From Planctomycetaceae bacterium (GTDB lineage: Bacteria; Planctomycetota; Planctomycetia; Pirellulales; Thermoguttaceae), in NCBI GenBank assembly GCA_031257725.1, contig JAIROD010000803.1, forward strand, positions 1-6,332: a DNA stretch of 6,332 bases, written 5' to 3'. The notes below the pieces were generated by a model. It was given only the letters and a program-made list of their open reading frames with translations. It did no database searches and had not been told where the DNA came from. The translations under genes were made by a program, and so were the position numbers. Position 1 is the stretch's first letter. Every line of letters starts with the position of its first letter. Below are positions 1 through 5,532 of the stretch, one piece after another.

Positions 1-10
1 ATTGTTTTAT

Positions 11-289
11 CTACCAGTTTTGATTTTTCTCCCAATTCTCAAACTCTTCATAATTCGGACTAACAATATCACCATTGATCGTACCTTTTCGGAAGGTTTC
101 AGGATTATGAAATCCGGAAATAAAATAGGGATCGCAACAAAATTCTTCGGGAACGGAATGTGACGTAGATTGCGAATGTAAACGAAGTAATTTTTCTTGC
201 AAAAATTCTGTCAACATTTGCTCTGTCAACAAACCATAATGGGTTGCCGGAATTGCCAACTCGTCAGGAATGGTCAATGTTATTGGCAT
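11..289 (-). CDS. small antitoxin-like protein, 92 aa
   Basis: The start is placed at the ATG at 287-289, not at the in-frame ATG at 382. A good Shine-Dalgarno sequence (AAAGGA, 297-302) lies 7 nt upstream of it, and the longer version would translate a degenerate palindromic repeat (336-362). The N-terminus (MPITLTIPDELA) followed by a helix-rich segment (GLLTEQMLTEFLQEKL, about residues 18-33) resembles the short strand-helix start of many antitoxins that bind DNA as dimers. The acidic tail (NYEEFENWEKNQNW) would suit toxin binding. I do not recognise a named family. The gene ends 10 bases from the window edge, so a partner toxin on the minus strand could lie just outside; none is visible. 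The antitoxin role is inferred from size and shape only. It is separated from the DUF5703 gene upstream by 264 bp of repeat-rich DNA and is probably expressed separately. Confidence 0.6.
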   Translation of the reverse strand: MPITLTIPDELAIPATHYGLLTEQMLTEFLQEKLLRLHSQSTSHSVPEEFCCDPYFISGFHNPETFRKGTINGDIVSPNYEEFENWEKNQNW

Positions 290-296
290 GGGGTTG

Positions 297-302
297 TCCT
301 TT
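297..302 (-). promoter_or_regulatory. Shine-Dalgarno site deciding the 289 start
   Basis: Read on the minus strand this is AAAGGA, 7 nt before the ATG at 289. No comparable site precedes the alternative ATG at 382, which supports the shorter protein. Confidence 0.5.
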
Positions 303-335
303 GTAATCGTTGTCCTTGAAAATTCTGTTTCCCAA

Positions 336-362
336 AAGACGCAAGGCATTGCGTTCCTACAA
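336..362. repeat. degenerate palindromic intergenic repeat
   Basis: The core ACGCAAGGCATTGCGT (339-354) is a perfect 6-bp stem with a 4-nt loop. Flanks of the type AAG...TTCCTAC resemble a widespread bacterial palindrome of the form GTAGAGACGCAATGCATT plus its mirror half, recalled from memory and not checked. It lies just upstream of the small antitoxin-like gene. No terminator-type T-run follows on either strand. Confidence 0.5.
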
Positions 363-411
363 AACCTTGTGAAAATTCTCACTGAAAGATTATTTCATTT
401 TTTATTTTTTC

Positions 412-480
412 AGACAGGATTGACAGGATAGCAGGATATACCGGATTTTATTATATCCTGACAATCCTATAATCCTGTCT
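412..480. repeat. inverted repeat built from 9-nt ACAGGAT units
   Basis: The left arm (412-440) consists of three units with a 9-nt period (GACAGGATT, GACAGGATA, GCAGGATAT). The right arm (452-480) carries three diverged units in the opposite orientation (TATCCTGAC, AATCCTATA, ATCCTGTCT). The outer 10 bp and inner 9 bp of the arms pair perfectly; the middle does not. The loop is 11 nt. It sits between the end of the DUF5703 gene and the antitoxin-like gene. The minus-strand hairpin is followed by an A-rich stretch and not by a T-run, so it does not look like an intrinsic terminator. Confidence 0.65.
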
Positions 481-553
481 TAAAAAGATGAATTTCATAG
501 TAGTTACGGTATAACAAGGCGTGGAATAATACATTTCCTGTTTTTTTACCGGA

Positions 554-2869
554 TTAATCATTCGTCCCGACAGCGGGCGGCTGAAAATTTGCATGTGGCA
601 ACACAATATCTTTCCTTCTGTTTTTGGGCGAGACGTTCAGGTTTTCGACCTTGCCGTTTTTCACTGCGCCCTGAATCACCGTATTGTTGCGCAGATGCAG
701 TTTAAACGAGCCATCCCATTCGCGGGGCCATGCCGGCAGGAGGTAGATTTTATCGCCTACCTCCTGTACAACCATGCGTTGAAGGGCTATGCTTCCCGAA
801 CCGTTGTGGTCTAAATCGGGTACATAGTCGGGGTTTTCGGCACCGAACATGGGCAGACGAAAACGTTTACTGTATGTCGTCCAGCGATGAATCAGTCCCT
901 CTTTTGCTTCCTCGCTCATGCCGGCGTAGGCGTACATGATTTGATCCTGTGTCCAGCATCGATAATTGAAAACGTTCTTGAAAAGCCTTTTTTCCATTGT
1001 TTTGGCAACGATGTCTTCCGTACCATGCCCCACGCCGAACAGCGAATATGGGAATACGGCATACAGTTCACCGTTTTCCGCATTGGCTTTATGAGCGAAT
1101 TTTGCTGCCGGAAGGATGTACTGCTTTCCGTCCTCAGAGGCGAGGGGAATATCGGGCAATTGTTTTTTCAACTTTTCCCAATCCTTACGGTCGGACGGCG
1201 GAATGTTTTTCTCTTGCAGCAACCCGTCGATAAGATAATGTAACCCCGCTACGTCGGTAGTAGGATTCGTTGCGTCCCACCATGTCTCAAGTACCTGCGA
1301 AGGATAGAGCAATAGTTTTCCCTGCCCGTCGCGTTCGTAATGCAGATCGAAAAAACGAATCACTTCGCGCGACAGAGGAACGACCGTATCCCTGAAAAAC
1401 GCTTCGTCCTGCGAATAGCGGTACAGTTCGAGTGCCATCACCGCCAGTTCCAGACCCGAATTGAAATGGTAGTTGTGATACCATCCCGGAGGCAGCGGTT
1501 CGCCTTTCTTGGTTTTGGGCGGTTTGTTTTTCGAACGGGGCGAATCGTCGATTTCGGCACCGGTGAGCTGTATATTTTCGCGGTAATAGGCACCTTCGTG
1601 TCCAAACCATTGCTTTGTAATCTTCTTCCTCAGATCAAGTATCGAAAAATAATAGTTAAAGAAAGGTCGCATCATTTCGAAATCTCCGGCGGCGAGCATG
1701 GGCCAGTAGAGCAGCCGCTGATTCTGAAAAGTAAAACGGTTTCCCCAGTCGCGTTCGTCTTCGCCGATGAGCGAGCCGTCGTTGGCGCGATAGTTCGGGA
1801 AAGGCACGGTGAAAATGCCGCCGTTAAACTGCGTCTGATATTCGCCGCGTCCCTGACATGCCATGATGAACCGGCTGACATTGTACGATTGCGCTACGAT
1901 GTAACCGCCGTCTTTTTCACCGCGTTTACCGGGTTCAGCGGGTGGGGCGGTTTTTTCGCGTTCGTTCAGCGGCAGCGTATTGTCGGACGCGGTAATCCAA
2001 CTGGTGTTCCAGAACGATTTCCACCATTCGCAATGTTTTTGATGCGCCTGTTCGCGGTCGTATTCTTCGGCGAGAATCCTGCGCGTTTCCTTTACCCATT
2101 CGCCGGTATTTTCGACCTGCTTTGTCAGGGATGCAATTTCAACCGAAAATGATTTCCCGAATCCGGCAAACGAACCGCTGTCGGGCGTCAATCCCTCGAC
2201 CTGCATCGCACAGCCGAATGTCCGGCGTTTGAACGGGTCGGGATGCCGAGTGAGCATGTCTTCAATTTCGTAATACTTCAAATCGTTTTGATAACAGCTT
2301 CTTTCGCCGTTGGAATGATACCAGACCAGATGACGGTCGATTGTCTCAAACCGGTCGAACGAACCGTCGGCGCGTTCCCAAAATTCGGGGACAATCCTGA
2401 CGTCCATGTCATTTGGCGACTGTATGTCCACATGATAGACCGGACGGTTGGCGTCCACCCATACCTTTATCCGAACCTGCTGTTCGGCGACGCGGTAGAA
2501 GGCTGTAATGTCGATACAGCCCTCGGCAAGATTCAGCGTTTGCCGGAAAGTCACACCGCTCCGGAACGGATTCGGATTTAGACGGATGCGGACACGTCCG
2601 GTTTTCCAGACGTTCCCGTTCCAGTCGAAAGCGTCCGTTTTGCCCAGCAACAGGAACAAATCCCCATTGCCGACGACATATACATTCGCGCCCAAATCGC
2701 CGTTGCCGACGGGCATCGACGCAGTAGCGTCCTTTCCGGGCGAATCCCATTCGACATTGTAGCGTGACACGTCGAAGCTGCTGTTGTTGTCGTTCCCTGA
2801 CTTTTGCGCCCAAAGTCCTCCTCCTGCTGCGAGGAGAAGGATAATCACCGTAATAAATGTTTTTTTCAT
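554..2869 (-). CDS. secreted DUF5703-containing glycosidase-like protein, 771 aa
   Basis: Residues 1-21 form a type I signal peptide (MKK, a hydrophobic core to about residue 19, likely cleavage LWA|Q), so the protein is exported; no lipobox Cys is present. From about residue 36 an N-terminal beta-sandwich (YNVEWDSPGKDATASMPVGN, then GDLFLLLGKTDAFDWNG and a GRVRIRLNPNPF strand) matches what I recognise as DUF5703. From about 325 to 680 the alternating helices look like an (alpha/alpha)6 six-hairpin glycosidase barrel as in GH95-type enzymes, with conserved-looking stretches FNGGIFTVPFPNY (348-360), FGHEGAYYRE (422-431), YPSQVLETWWDATNP (522-536) and FPYSLFGVG (606-614). The C-terminal strands (LLPAWPREWDGSFKLHLRNN, 710-729) are typical of the closing beta-domain of such hydrolases. 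Length and both ends look complete. The likely role is cleavage of plant or host polysaccharide outside the cytoplasm; the substrate cannot be read, and E425 and E528 are only candidate acids. No SusC/SusD or other carbohydrate genes lie beside it. Its DNA is clearly richer in GC than its flanks. Confidence 0.88.
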   Translation of the reverse strand: MKKTFITVIILLLAAGGGLWAQKSGNDNNSSFDVSRYNVEWDSPGKDATASMPVGNGDLGANVYVVGNGDLFLLLGKTDAFDWNGNVWKTGRVRIRLNPNPFRSGVTFRQTLNLAEGCIDITAFYRVAEQQVRIKVWVDANRPVYHVDIQSPNDMDVRIVPEFWERADGSFDRFETIDRHLVWYHSNGERSCYQNDLKYYEIEDMLTRHPDPFKRRTFGCAMQVEGLTPDSGSFAGFGKSFSVEIASLTKQVENTGEWVKETRRILAEEYDREQAHQKHCEWWKSFWNTSWITASDNTLPLNEREKTAPPAEPGKRGEKDGGYIVAQSYNVSRFIMACQGRGEYQTQFNGGIFTVPFPNYRANDGSLIGEDERDWGNRFTFQNQRLLYWPMLAAGDFEMMRPFFNYYFSILDLRKKITKQWFGHEGAYYRENIQLTGAEIDDSPRSKNKPPKTKKGEPLPPGWYHNYHFNSGLELAVMALELYRYSQDEAFFRDTVVPLSREVIRFFDLHYERDGQGKLLLYPSQVLETWWDATNPTTDVAGLHYLIDGLLQEKNIPPSDRKDWEKLKKQLPDIPLASEDGKQYILPAAKFAHKANAENGELYAVFPYSLFGVGHGTEDIVAKTMEKRLFKNVFNYRCWTQDQIMYAYAGMSEEAKEGLIHRWTTYSKRFRLPMFGAENPDYVPDLDHNGSGSIALQRMVVQEVGDKIYLLPAWPREWDGSFKLHLRNNTVIQGAVKNGKVENLNVSPKNRRKDIVLPHANFQPPAVGTND

Positions 2870-2926
2870 AAGTTTCTTTCTAAAATTAAAGGTTAAGGTA
2901 TTTTAAGCACGCGGACAACACAGATT

Positions 2927-3166
2927 TTATTTGTCTGCGTCAATCTTAAATATCTGCGCTATTGACGTGCTACGGATTCCGGTATTTTCCGTTATTCCGT
3001 TTTCGAGAGAATGATTTGTATCGTTCCTGAATGGGTCTTGTTCGGGCGGAATATGAAAATATGCGATTCTTTCCGTCATATTCATATCTTTGATTTCTTC
3101 ATAAATCTTCGCCTGAATTTGATTCTTCATTTCGACACAGTCGAAATCTTTTTTAATTGTTTCCAT
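2927..3166 (-). CDS. small antitoxin-like partner of the PIN protein, 79 aa
   Basis: The N-terminal half (FDCVEMKNQIQAKIYEEIKD, residues 8-27, then MNMTERIAYFHIPPEQDPF) has the pattern of small proteins commonly found beside PIN-domain toxins: an FDCVxMK strand, a KIYEEIKDM helix and a TxxERIAYF segment. The second half (about residues 47-79) is low in recognisable features. Its ATG lies inside the end of the PIN gene, giving a 14-bp overlap (3153-3166), which suggests translational coupling in one transcript; there is only a weak purine stretch (AAAGAA) before it. It probably binds and inhibits the PIN nuclease and represses the operon, by analogy with VapBC modules. The order is toxin first, then antitoxin, the reverse of the classical VapBC order. 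It ends 57 bp before the DUF5703 start, with no evident terminator between them. Confidence 0.7.
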   Translation of the reverse strand: METIKKDFDCVEMKNQIQAKIYEEIKDMNMTERIAYFHIPPEQDPFRNDTNHSLENGITENTGIRSTSIAQIFKIDADK

Positions 3167-3617
3167 ATTCTATTAATTCTTTGGGGGTTCTAATTTCAAG
3201 GACACTATATCCCTTTTTCATATTGACGCTGTTATTACCTCGCATTCGATTCAGATTCACACTGTGCTTAAAATTCCAGCTTGCCAACACGTTTACATTA
3301 TTGATAGTGGCTATGGCAATATGCTGACAATCTTCCAAACTCGCCGGACCAATCACATTTTCGGCAATATAACTGTTAGCAAGAAGTTCGGCTTCCTGTG
3401 TCAGTTCTACATGTTCAAAACAATCCGCGTCGTATTGCAATAATAAGTCTCGCACATGCACCGGCGCATTAAGTAACTCTTTTTTCAATACGCCGGATAA
3501 TATAAATATGACTTCTTTATTTTTTAAGCGTTCAAATAATGCTTGTGTCGCATCAGAAAATTCTTTGTCGAAAAAGCCGCCGACAATCGAAGTGTCAATA
3601 TATATTCGCTGTTTCAT
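3153..3617 (-). CDS. PIN-domain ribonuclease toxin (VapC-like), 154 aa
   Basis: A single PIN domain fills the protein. The expected acidic residues are visible: D8 in the first strand (RIYIDTS), E47 (LKKELLN) and D96 (SLEDCQHIAIA). At the fourth position the motif is SWNFKH (113-118), with N115 in place of Asp, which is usual for this sub-family as I recall it. PIN domains bind Mg2+ or Mn2+ through these residues and cut RNA, often tRNA or rRNA, to arrest growth. The start is supported by a TAAGG Shine-Dalgarno (3626-3630) 8 nt upstream and a promoter box at 3637-3644. The overlapping downstream ORF is the likely antitoxin. Length is normal and no truncation is seen. Confidence 0.85.
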   Translation of the reverse strand: MKQRIYIDTSIVGGFFDKEFSDATQALFERLKNKEVIFILSGVLKKELLNAPVHVRDLLLQYDADCFEHVELTQEAELLANSYIAENVIGPASLEDCQHIAIATINNVNVLASWNFKHSVNLNRMRGNNSVNMKKGYSVLEIRTPKELIEYGNN

Positions 3618-3625
3618 CGTAATTA

Positions 3626-3644
3626 CCTTATATATGCAAAGATA
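3626..3644 (-). promoter_or_regulatory. promoter -7 box and RBS of the PIN operon
   Basis: On the minus strand TATCTTTG (3637-3644) fits the Bacteroidota sigma-factor -7 consensus TAnnTTTG and is followed by TAAGG (3626-3630) as ribosome binding site for the start at 3617. The leader would be only about 13-20 nt. No clear -33 TTTG is seen upstream. A single 8-mer can occur by chance, so the call is moderate. Confidence 0.45.
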
Positions 3645-3684
3645 AAAAAATTGTGTGACTATTCAGTCGTTTGTGTTTTTTATT

Positions 3685-3760
3685 TTTACAACGGAACACA
3701 CAAAACACTGAAAAGAACAGAACATTATTATTCTGGTATTTTTCCTTATTCCGTTGTAAA
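3685..3760. repeat. 12-bp inverted repeat with a long spacer
   Basis: TTTACAACGGAA (3685-3696) and its exact reverse complement TTCCGTTGTAAA (3749-3760) are separated by 52 nt of AT-rich DNA containing an AACACAC-type stretch. It could be a degraded small element or a long hairpin. No gene is supported in 3618-3803, although a long minus-strand frame (4065-3628) passes through; its sequence shows no domain and is low-complexity. Confidence 0.5.
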
Positions 3761-3893
3761 GTTTCATTAAAAATAAAATTGATGTTTAGCAACTCCTTGA
3801 AGAGTAACTGTCTATTTTGTTTTAATTTTTTGTAACTATTCAGTGTATTGTTGGTCTCGTTATTGTAGCAGCCGTTTTTAAACGTCTGCCATC

Positions 3894-3985
3894 GGGTCAA
3901 CGCCGTTAGGCGTTTTATGTGAATAACCGCCGGTTCAGTATCTACTAACTGGCGGCGGTTATTCACGTTGAACCCTAAAGGGGTT
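3894..3985. repeat. structured repeat: three consecutive hairpins
   Basis: Three stem-loops follow one another: AACGCC-GTTA-GGCGTT (3899-3914); a 14-bp perfect stem, GTGAATAACCGCCG (3919-3932) paired with 3953-3966; and AACCC-TAAAG-GGGTT (3971-3985). An outer pairing of GGGTCAACG (3894-3902) with CGTTGAACCC (3966-3975), with one bulge, could alternatively close the middle part into a cloverleaf-like fold. I recall similar arrays as intergenic repeats in Bacteroidota-type genomes but cannot check. It is not a tRNA: no acceptor-CCA or anticodon arm arrangement fits. Confidence 0.6.
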
Positions 3986-4051
3986 GTTCGTTGTAATAAA
4001 TCAATCACAAAATGAAAAACCTCCAATCGAGTGAATAGATACAATTTTTTT

Positions 4052-4132
4052 AACACGAAACACACGAAATTTCACGAAAAGGATTTTATGGAATTTTTAG
4101 TGTGTTTCGTGAAATTTAGTGTGTTTCGTGTT
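4052..4132. repeat. 28-bp inverted repeat of ACACGAAA units
   Basis: The left arm (4052-4079) and right arm (4105-4132) are reverse complements at 27 of 28 positions, with a 25-nt loop. The 16-mer TTTAGTGTGTTTCGTG also occurs as a direct repeat (4096-4111 and 4115-4130). The right arm ends directly beside the 15-mer at 4134-4148. No T-run follows to make it a standard terminator. Confidence 0.65.
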
Positions 4133-4371
4133 TAAAATAGACAGTTACGACGTAAGGCGTGAACATCAAGGACTCGATTCATCACGTCGCGTTTTTCAAT
4201 TCCGGCATATTTCAAATCGCGGTCTAAATCCCTTACCAGATAATATGGAAAATGAAACAATTTTTCTTTTGGTGAAACATTTTCTTTTAGTTTTAGTCAT
4301 TGTTTGAGATATTCCGTGAGTTCCAGGTACAATGGCAATGCCCCCCCTCTTGATTTTTCATATTTTTGGAC
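4132..4371 (-). pseudogene. fragment of a tyrosine recombinase (phage-type integrase)
   Basis: One minus-strand frame reads VQKYEKSRGGALPLYLELTE, YLKQ, stop, then LKLKENVSPKEKLFHFPYYL and VRDLDRDLKYAGIEKRDVMN, RVLDVHALRR. This matches the pattern I know from tyrosine recombinases, especially those of Planctomycetota: a KNRxGxxLPL segment, then a LFxxP...LxRDLxxAGI...R stretch leading into the HxLRHT active-site box. The TGA at 4297-4299 stands where a Trp (TGG) is expected (YLKQ-W-L). After HALR (codon at 4150-4152) the expected H-T/S-F continuation is replaced by unrelated codons and a TAA at 4132-4134, so the catalytic His/Tyr region is missing. The N-terminal half is not recognisable beyond about 4371, though the frame stays open to stops at 4555-4560. 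The gene is dead. The family call rests on remembered patterns, not on a search. Confidence 0.65.
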
Positions 4372-4654
4372 GAGGAGAATGTGATGTATTGCCGCATCGA
4401 TAAAAAATTCTGATTTCGTAACGATTCGTCGTCCATTTTTTGTTTCGATTGCTTCTGCCAGCATTGCCATGTTGCTGCTGTTGCCAGTAATGTTGCGGCA
4501 AGATCGCCCTGCGATGGTAACGGGCTTTTCTGTAACGTTTTCGCCGGAACAGTTTTACTATTCTGTTCCTTAGATTGGTCACCGAATTTTTGTTTTGGAA
4601 TTTTGGATTCGTTTGACTCGTTGGAGTCTTTCGTCGCTTTTAATTTCCGTGCGT
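4372..4654. other. stretch with no supportable intact gene
   Basis: Between the recombinase fragment and the possible terminator behind iorA, several minus-strand frames are open for 57-110 codons, including the frame that continues upstream from the recombinase fragment (57 codons from an ATG at 4470) and a 74-codon frame at 4358-4582. None has a recognisable domain or a ribosome binding site, and they overlap one another. The stretch may be eroded upstream sequence of the recombinase gene. Confidence 0.4.
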
Positions 4655-4676
4655 AAAAAAAAACAGAAATTCTGCT
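4655..4676 (-). terminator. possible weak intrinsic terminator behind iorA
   Basis: On the minus strand a short hairpin (AGCAGAATTTCTGTT, about 6 bp including one G-U pair, 3-nt loop) is followed by a run of T ending at 4655 (nine consecutive T in all). It lies about 45 nt past the iorA stop. The stem is short and AT-rich, so efficiency is doubtful. Confidence 0.4.
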
Positions 4677-4693
4677 GAAATATTAAAAAATTT

Positions 4694-4704
4694 GTAACTA
4701 TTCA
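4694..4704 (+). repeat. GTAACTATTCA repeat copy between iorA and the recombinase remnant
   Basis: TTTGTAACTATTCA (4691-4704) is an exact 14-nt repeat of 3829-3842, in the same orientation. A variant GTGACTATTCAG lies at 3655-3666 and GTAACTATCA at 6263-6272. It is 15 nt past the iorA stop codon. Confidence 0.5.
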
Positions 4705-4719
4705 ACGGAAAGAAATGAC

Positions 4720-5532
4720 TCATGGAACCGTATTACCGTTATCAATTGATTTTGCCGGACAAATTGTTTTACACATTCCACAGCCGACACAAAGTAAAGT
4801 ATTAATTTGAATTTGTTCATCAACTTTCTCAATTGCGGGACAACCAAGTTGTAAACATTGCTCACATTTTTTACACTTTACTTCATTGACCGATAAACGA
4901 TTTCCCAACTTCTTGCGTAAATACAGTGGACACGGTTTTCGTGAAACAATCAGATAGGTTTCCGGTGAATCAATTGCTTCCTGTAACATGGATATGGTTT
5001 GCGGAATGTTATAAGGATCGACTGCCGCAATATTTTTGATACCGCAAACCCTGCCGAAATCTTCAATAGAAACTGTAACGGTTTGTTCTCCCATTAACGT
5101 TTGACCGGAACCGGGATTTTCCTGATGTCCGGTCATTGCCGTGATCTGATTATCAGCAACAATAATTATTGCTTTTCCTTTGTTGTAGGCAATATTAAGC
5201 AAGCCGGTAATTCCAGAGTGAAAAAAAGTCGAATCTCCCATTAGTCCGACAACCTTCTGACTATTCCGACATTTCGTTGGAGTTACAGTTAAACTTTGAC
5301 GCAATGCTTTGTAACGTAACGCTTGGTCAATACCATGAGCCATCGTGATACCGCCACCCATACAAAGAATGGTGTCCATTCGTGAAAGCGGCGGCGATGC
5401 ACCAAGTGCATAACAACCAATGTCGCCAGTTACAATAACATCGAATTTTCCCAACACATAGAACAGTCCGCGATGAGGACAACCCGGACAAAGTGTTGGC
5501 GGACGAGTTGGAAGAACCGGAAGCAATGCCAT
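4720..5532 (-). CDS. iorA: indolepyruvate:ferredoxin oxidoreductase alpha subunit, C-terminal half, 270 aa
   Basis: IorA with IorB converts indolepyruvate and other aryl-pyruvates to aryl-acetyl-CoA, reducing ferredoxin, in the cytoplasm of anaerobes. The TPP-binding domain is clear: RPPTLCPGCPHRG (10-22), TGDIGCYALG (35-44) and the thiamine motif from GDS (99-101) to DN (127-128), followed by QITAMTGHQENPG. The C-terminus holds two 4Fe-4S sites: C220, C223, C226, C231 and C248, C251, C254, C258. The end is intact. IorA is normally about 600 aa; the N-terminal pyruvate-oxidoreductase-like half (roughly 330-350 residues) is missing. The frame stays open a further 20 codons upstream of this ATG to a TAA near 5590, but those residues do not resemble IorA. 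The ATG overlaps the end of the upstream chimeric ORF by 103 bp and has no good Shine-Dalgarno. No iorB follows. The gene is probably non-functional, or makes only a TPP/ferredoxin half-protein. Confidence 0.85.
   Translation of the reverse strand: MALLPVLPTRPPTLCPGCPHRGLFYVLGKFDVIVTGDIGCYALGASPPLSRMDTILCMGGGITMAHGIDQALRYKALRQSLTVTPTKCRNSQKVVGLMGDSTFFHSGITGLLNIAYNKGKAIIIVADNQITAMTGHQENPGSGQTLMGEQTVTVSIEDFGRVCGIKNIAAVDPYNIPQTISMLQEAIDSPETYLIVSRKPCPLYLRKKLGNRLSVNEVKCKKCEQCLQLGCPAIEKVDEQIQINTLLCVGCGMCKTICPAKSIDNGNTVP

Larger units (their letters stand above)
3804..4148. mobile_element. 345-bp MITE-like segment with perfect 15-bp terminal inverted repeats
   Basis: The segment begins with GTAACTGTCTATTTT (3804-3818) and ends with the exact reverse complement AAAATAGACAGTTAC (4134-4148). 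It has no coding capacity that I can support. Inside are a subterminal GTAACTATTCA (3832-3842), a row of three hairpins (3899-3985) and a 28-bp inverted repeat (4052-4132) abutting the right terminus. The right end lies next to the point where homology of a recombinase fragment stops. I see no target-site duplication: the left flank ends in TTGAAGA and the right flank starts with CGACGTAAG. It may be a non-autonomous transposable element or a composite of intergenic repeats; the mobilising enzyme is not in the window. Confidence 0.5.

Noticed and set aside
290..382. 31-residue N-terminal extension of the small antitoxin-like protein
   Set aside because: It would translate a palindromic repeat and has no ribosome binding site, while the ATG at 289 has AAAGGA 7 nt before it.
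412..480. CRISPR array or intrinsic terminator
   Set aside because: Units are 9 nt without spacers, and no T-run follows the hairpin on either strand.
497..507. Extra copy of the GTAACTATTCA repeat (minus-strand GTAACTACTAT)
   Set aside because: Only 9 of 11 positions match, in AT-rich DNA; chance is a sufficient explanation.
593..2813. Several open frames of 60-270 codons inside the DUF5703 gene on both strands, the longest at 1340-2152 plus
   Set aside because: They are shadows of a GC-rich coding sequence; the translations show no domain, and the 771-aa minus frame has a signal peptide and a full domain set.
3894..3985. tRNA or tRNA-like gene
   Set aside because: The outer closing stem has a bulge, arm lengths do not fit, and there is no T-arm consensus (GGTTCRA) in the right place.
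3628..4065. 145-codon minus-strand frame across the repeat region
   Set aside because: It crosses the element terminus and the hairpin array, has a low-complexity Asn/Lys-rich composition, and no ribosome binding site or domain.
3794..4160. Target-site duplication around the 345-bp segment
   Set aside because: The bases before 3804 (TTGAAGA) and after 4148 (CGACGTA) share no direct repeat beyond a couple of bases.
4119..4307. 62-codon plus-strand frame
   Set aside because: It lies opposite the recombinase remnant, whose minus-strand frame gives the recognisable protein.
4358..4582. 74-codon minus-strand frame rich in Arg and Gln
   Set aside because: Biased composition without a domain; it overlaps the frame that continues into the recombinase fragment.
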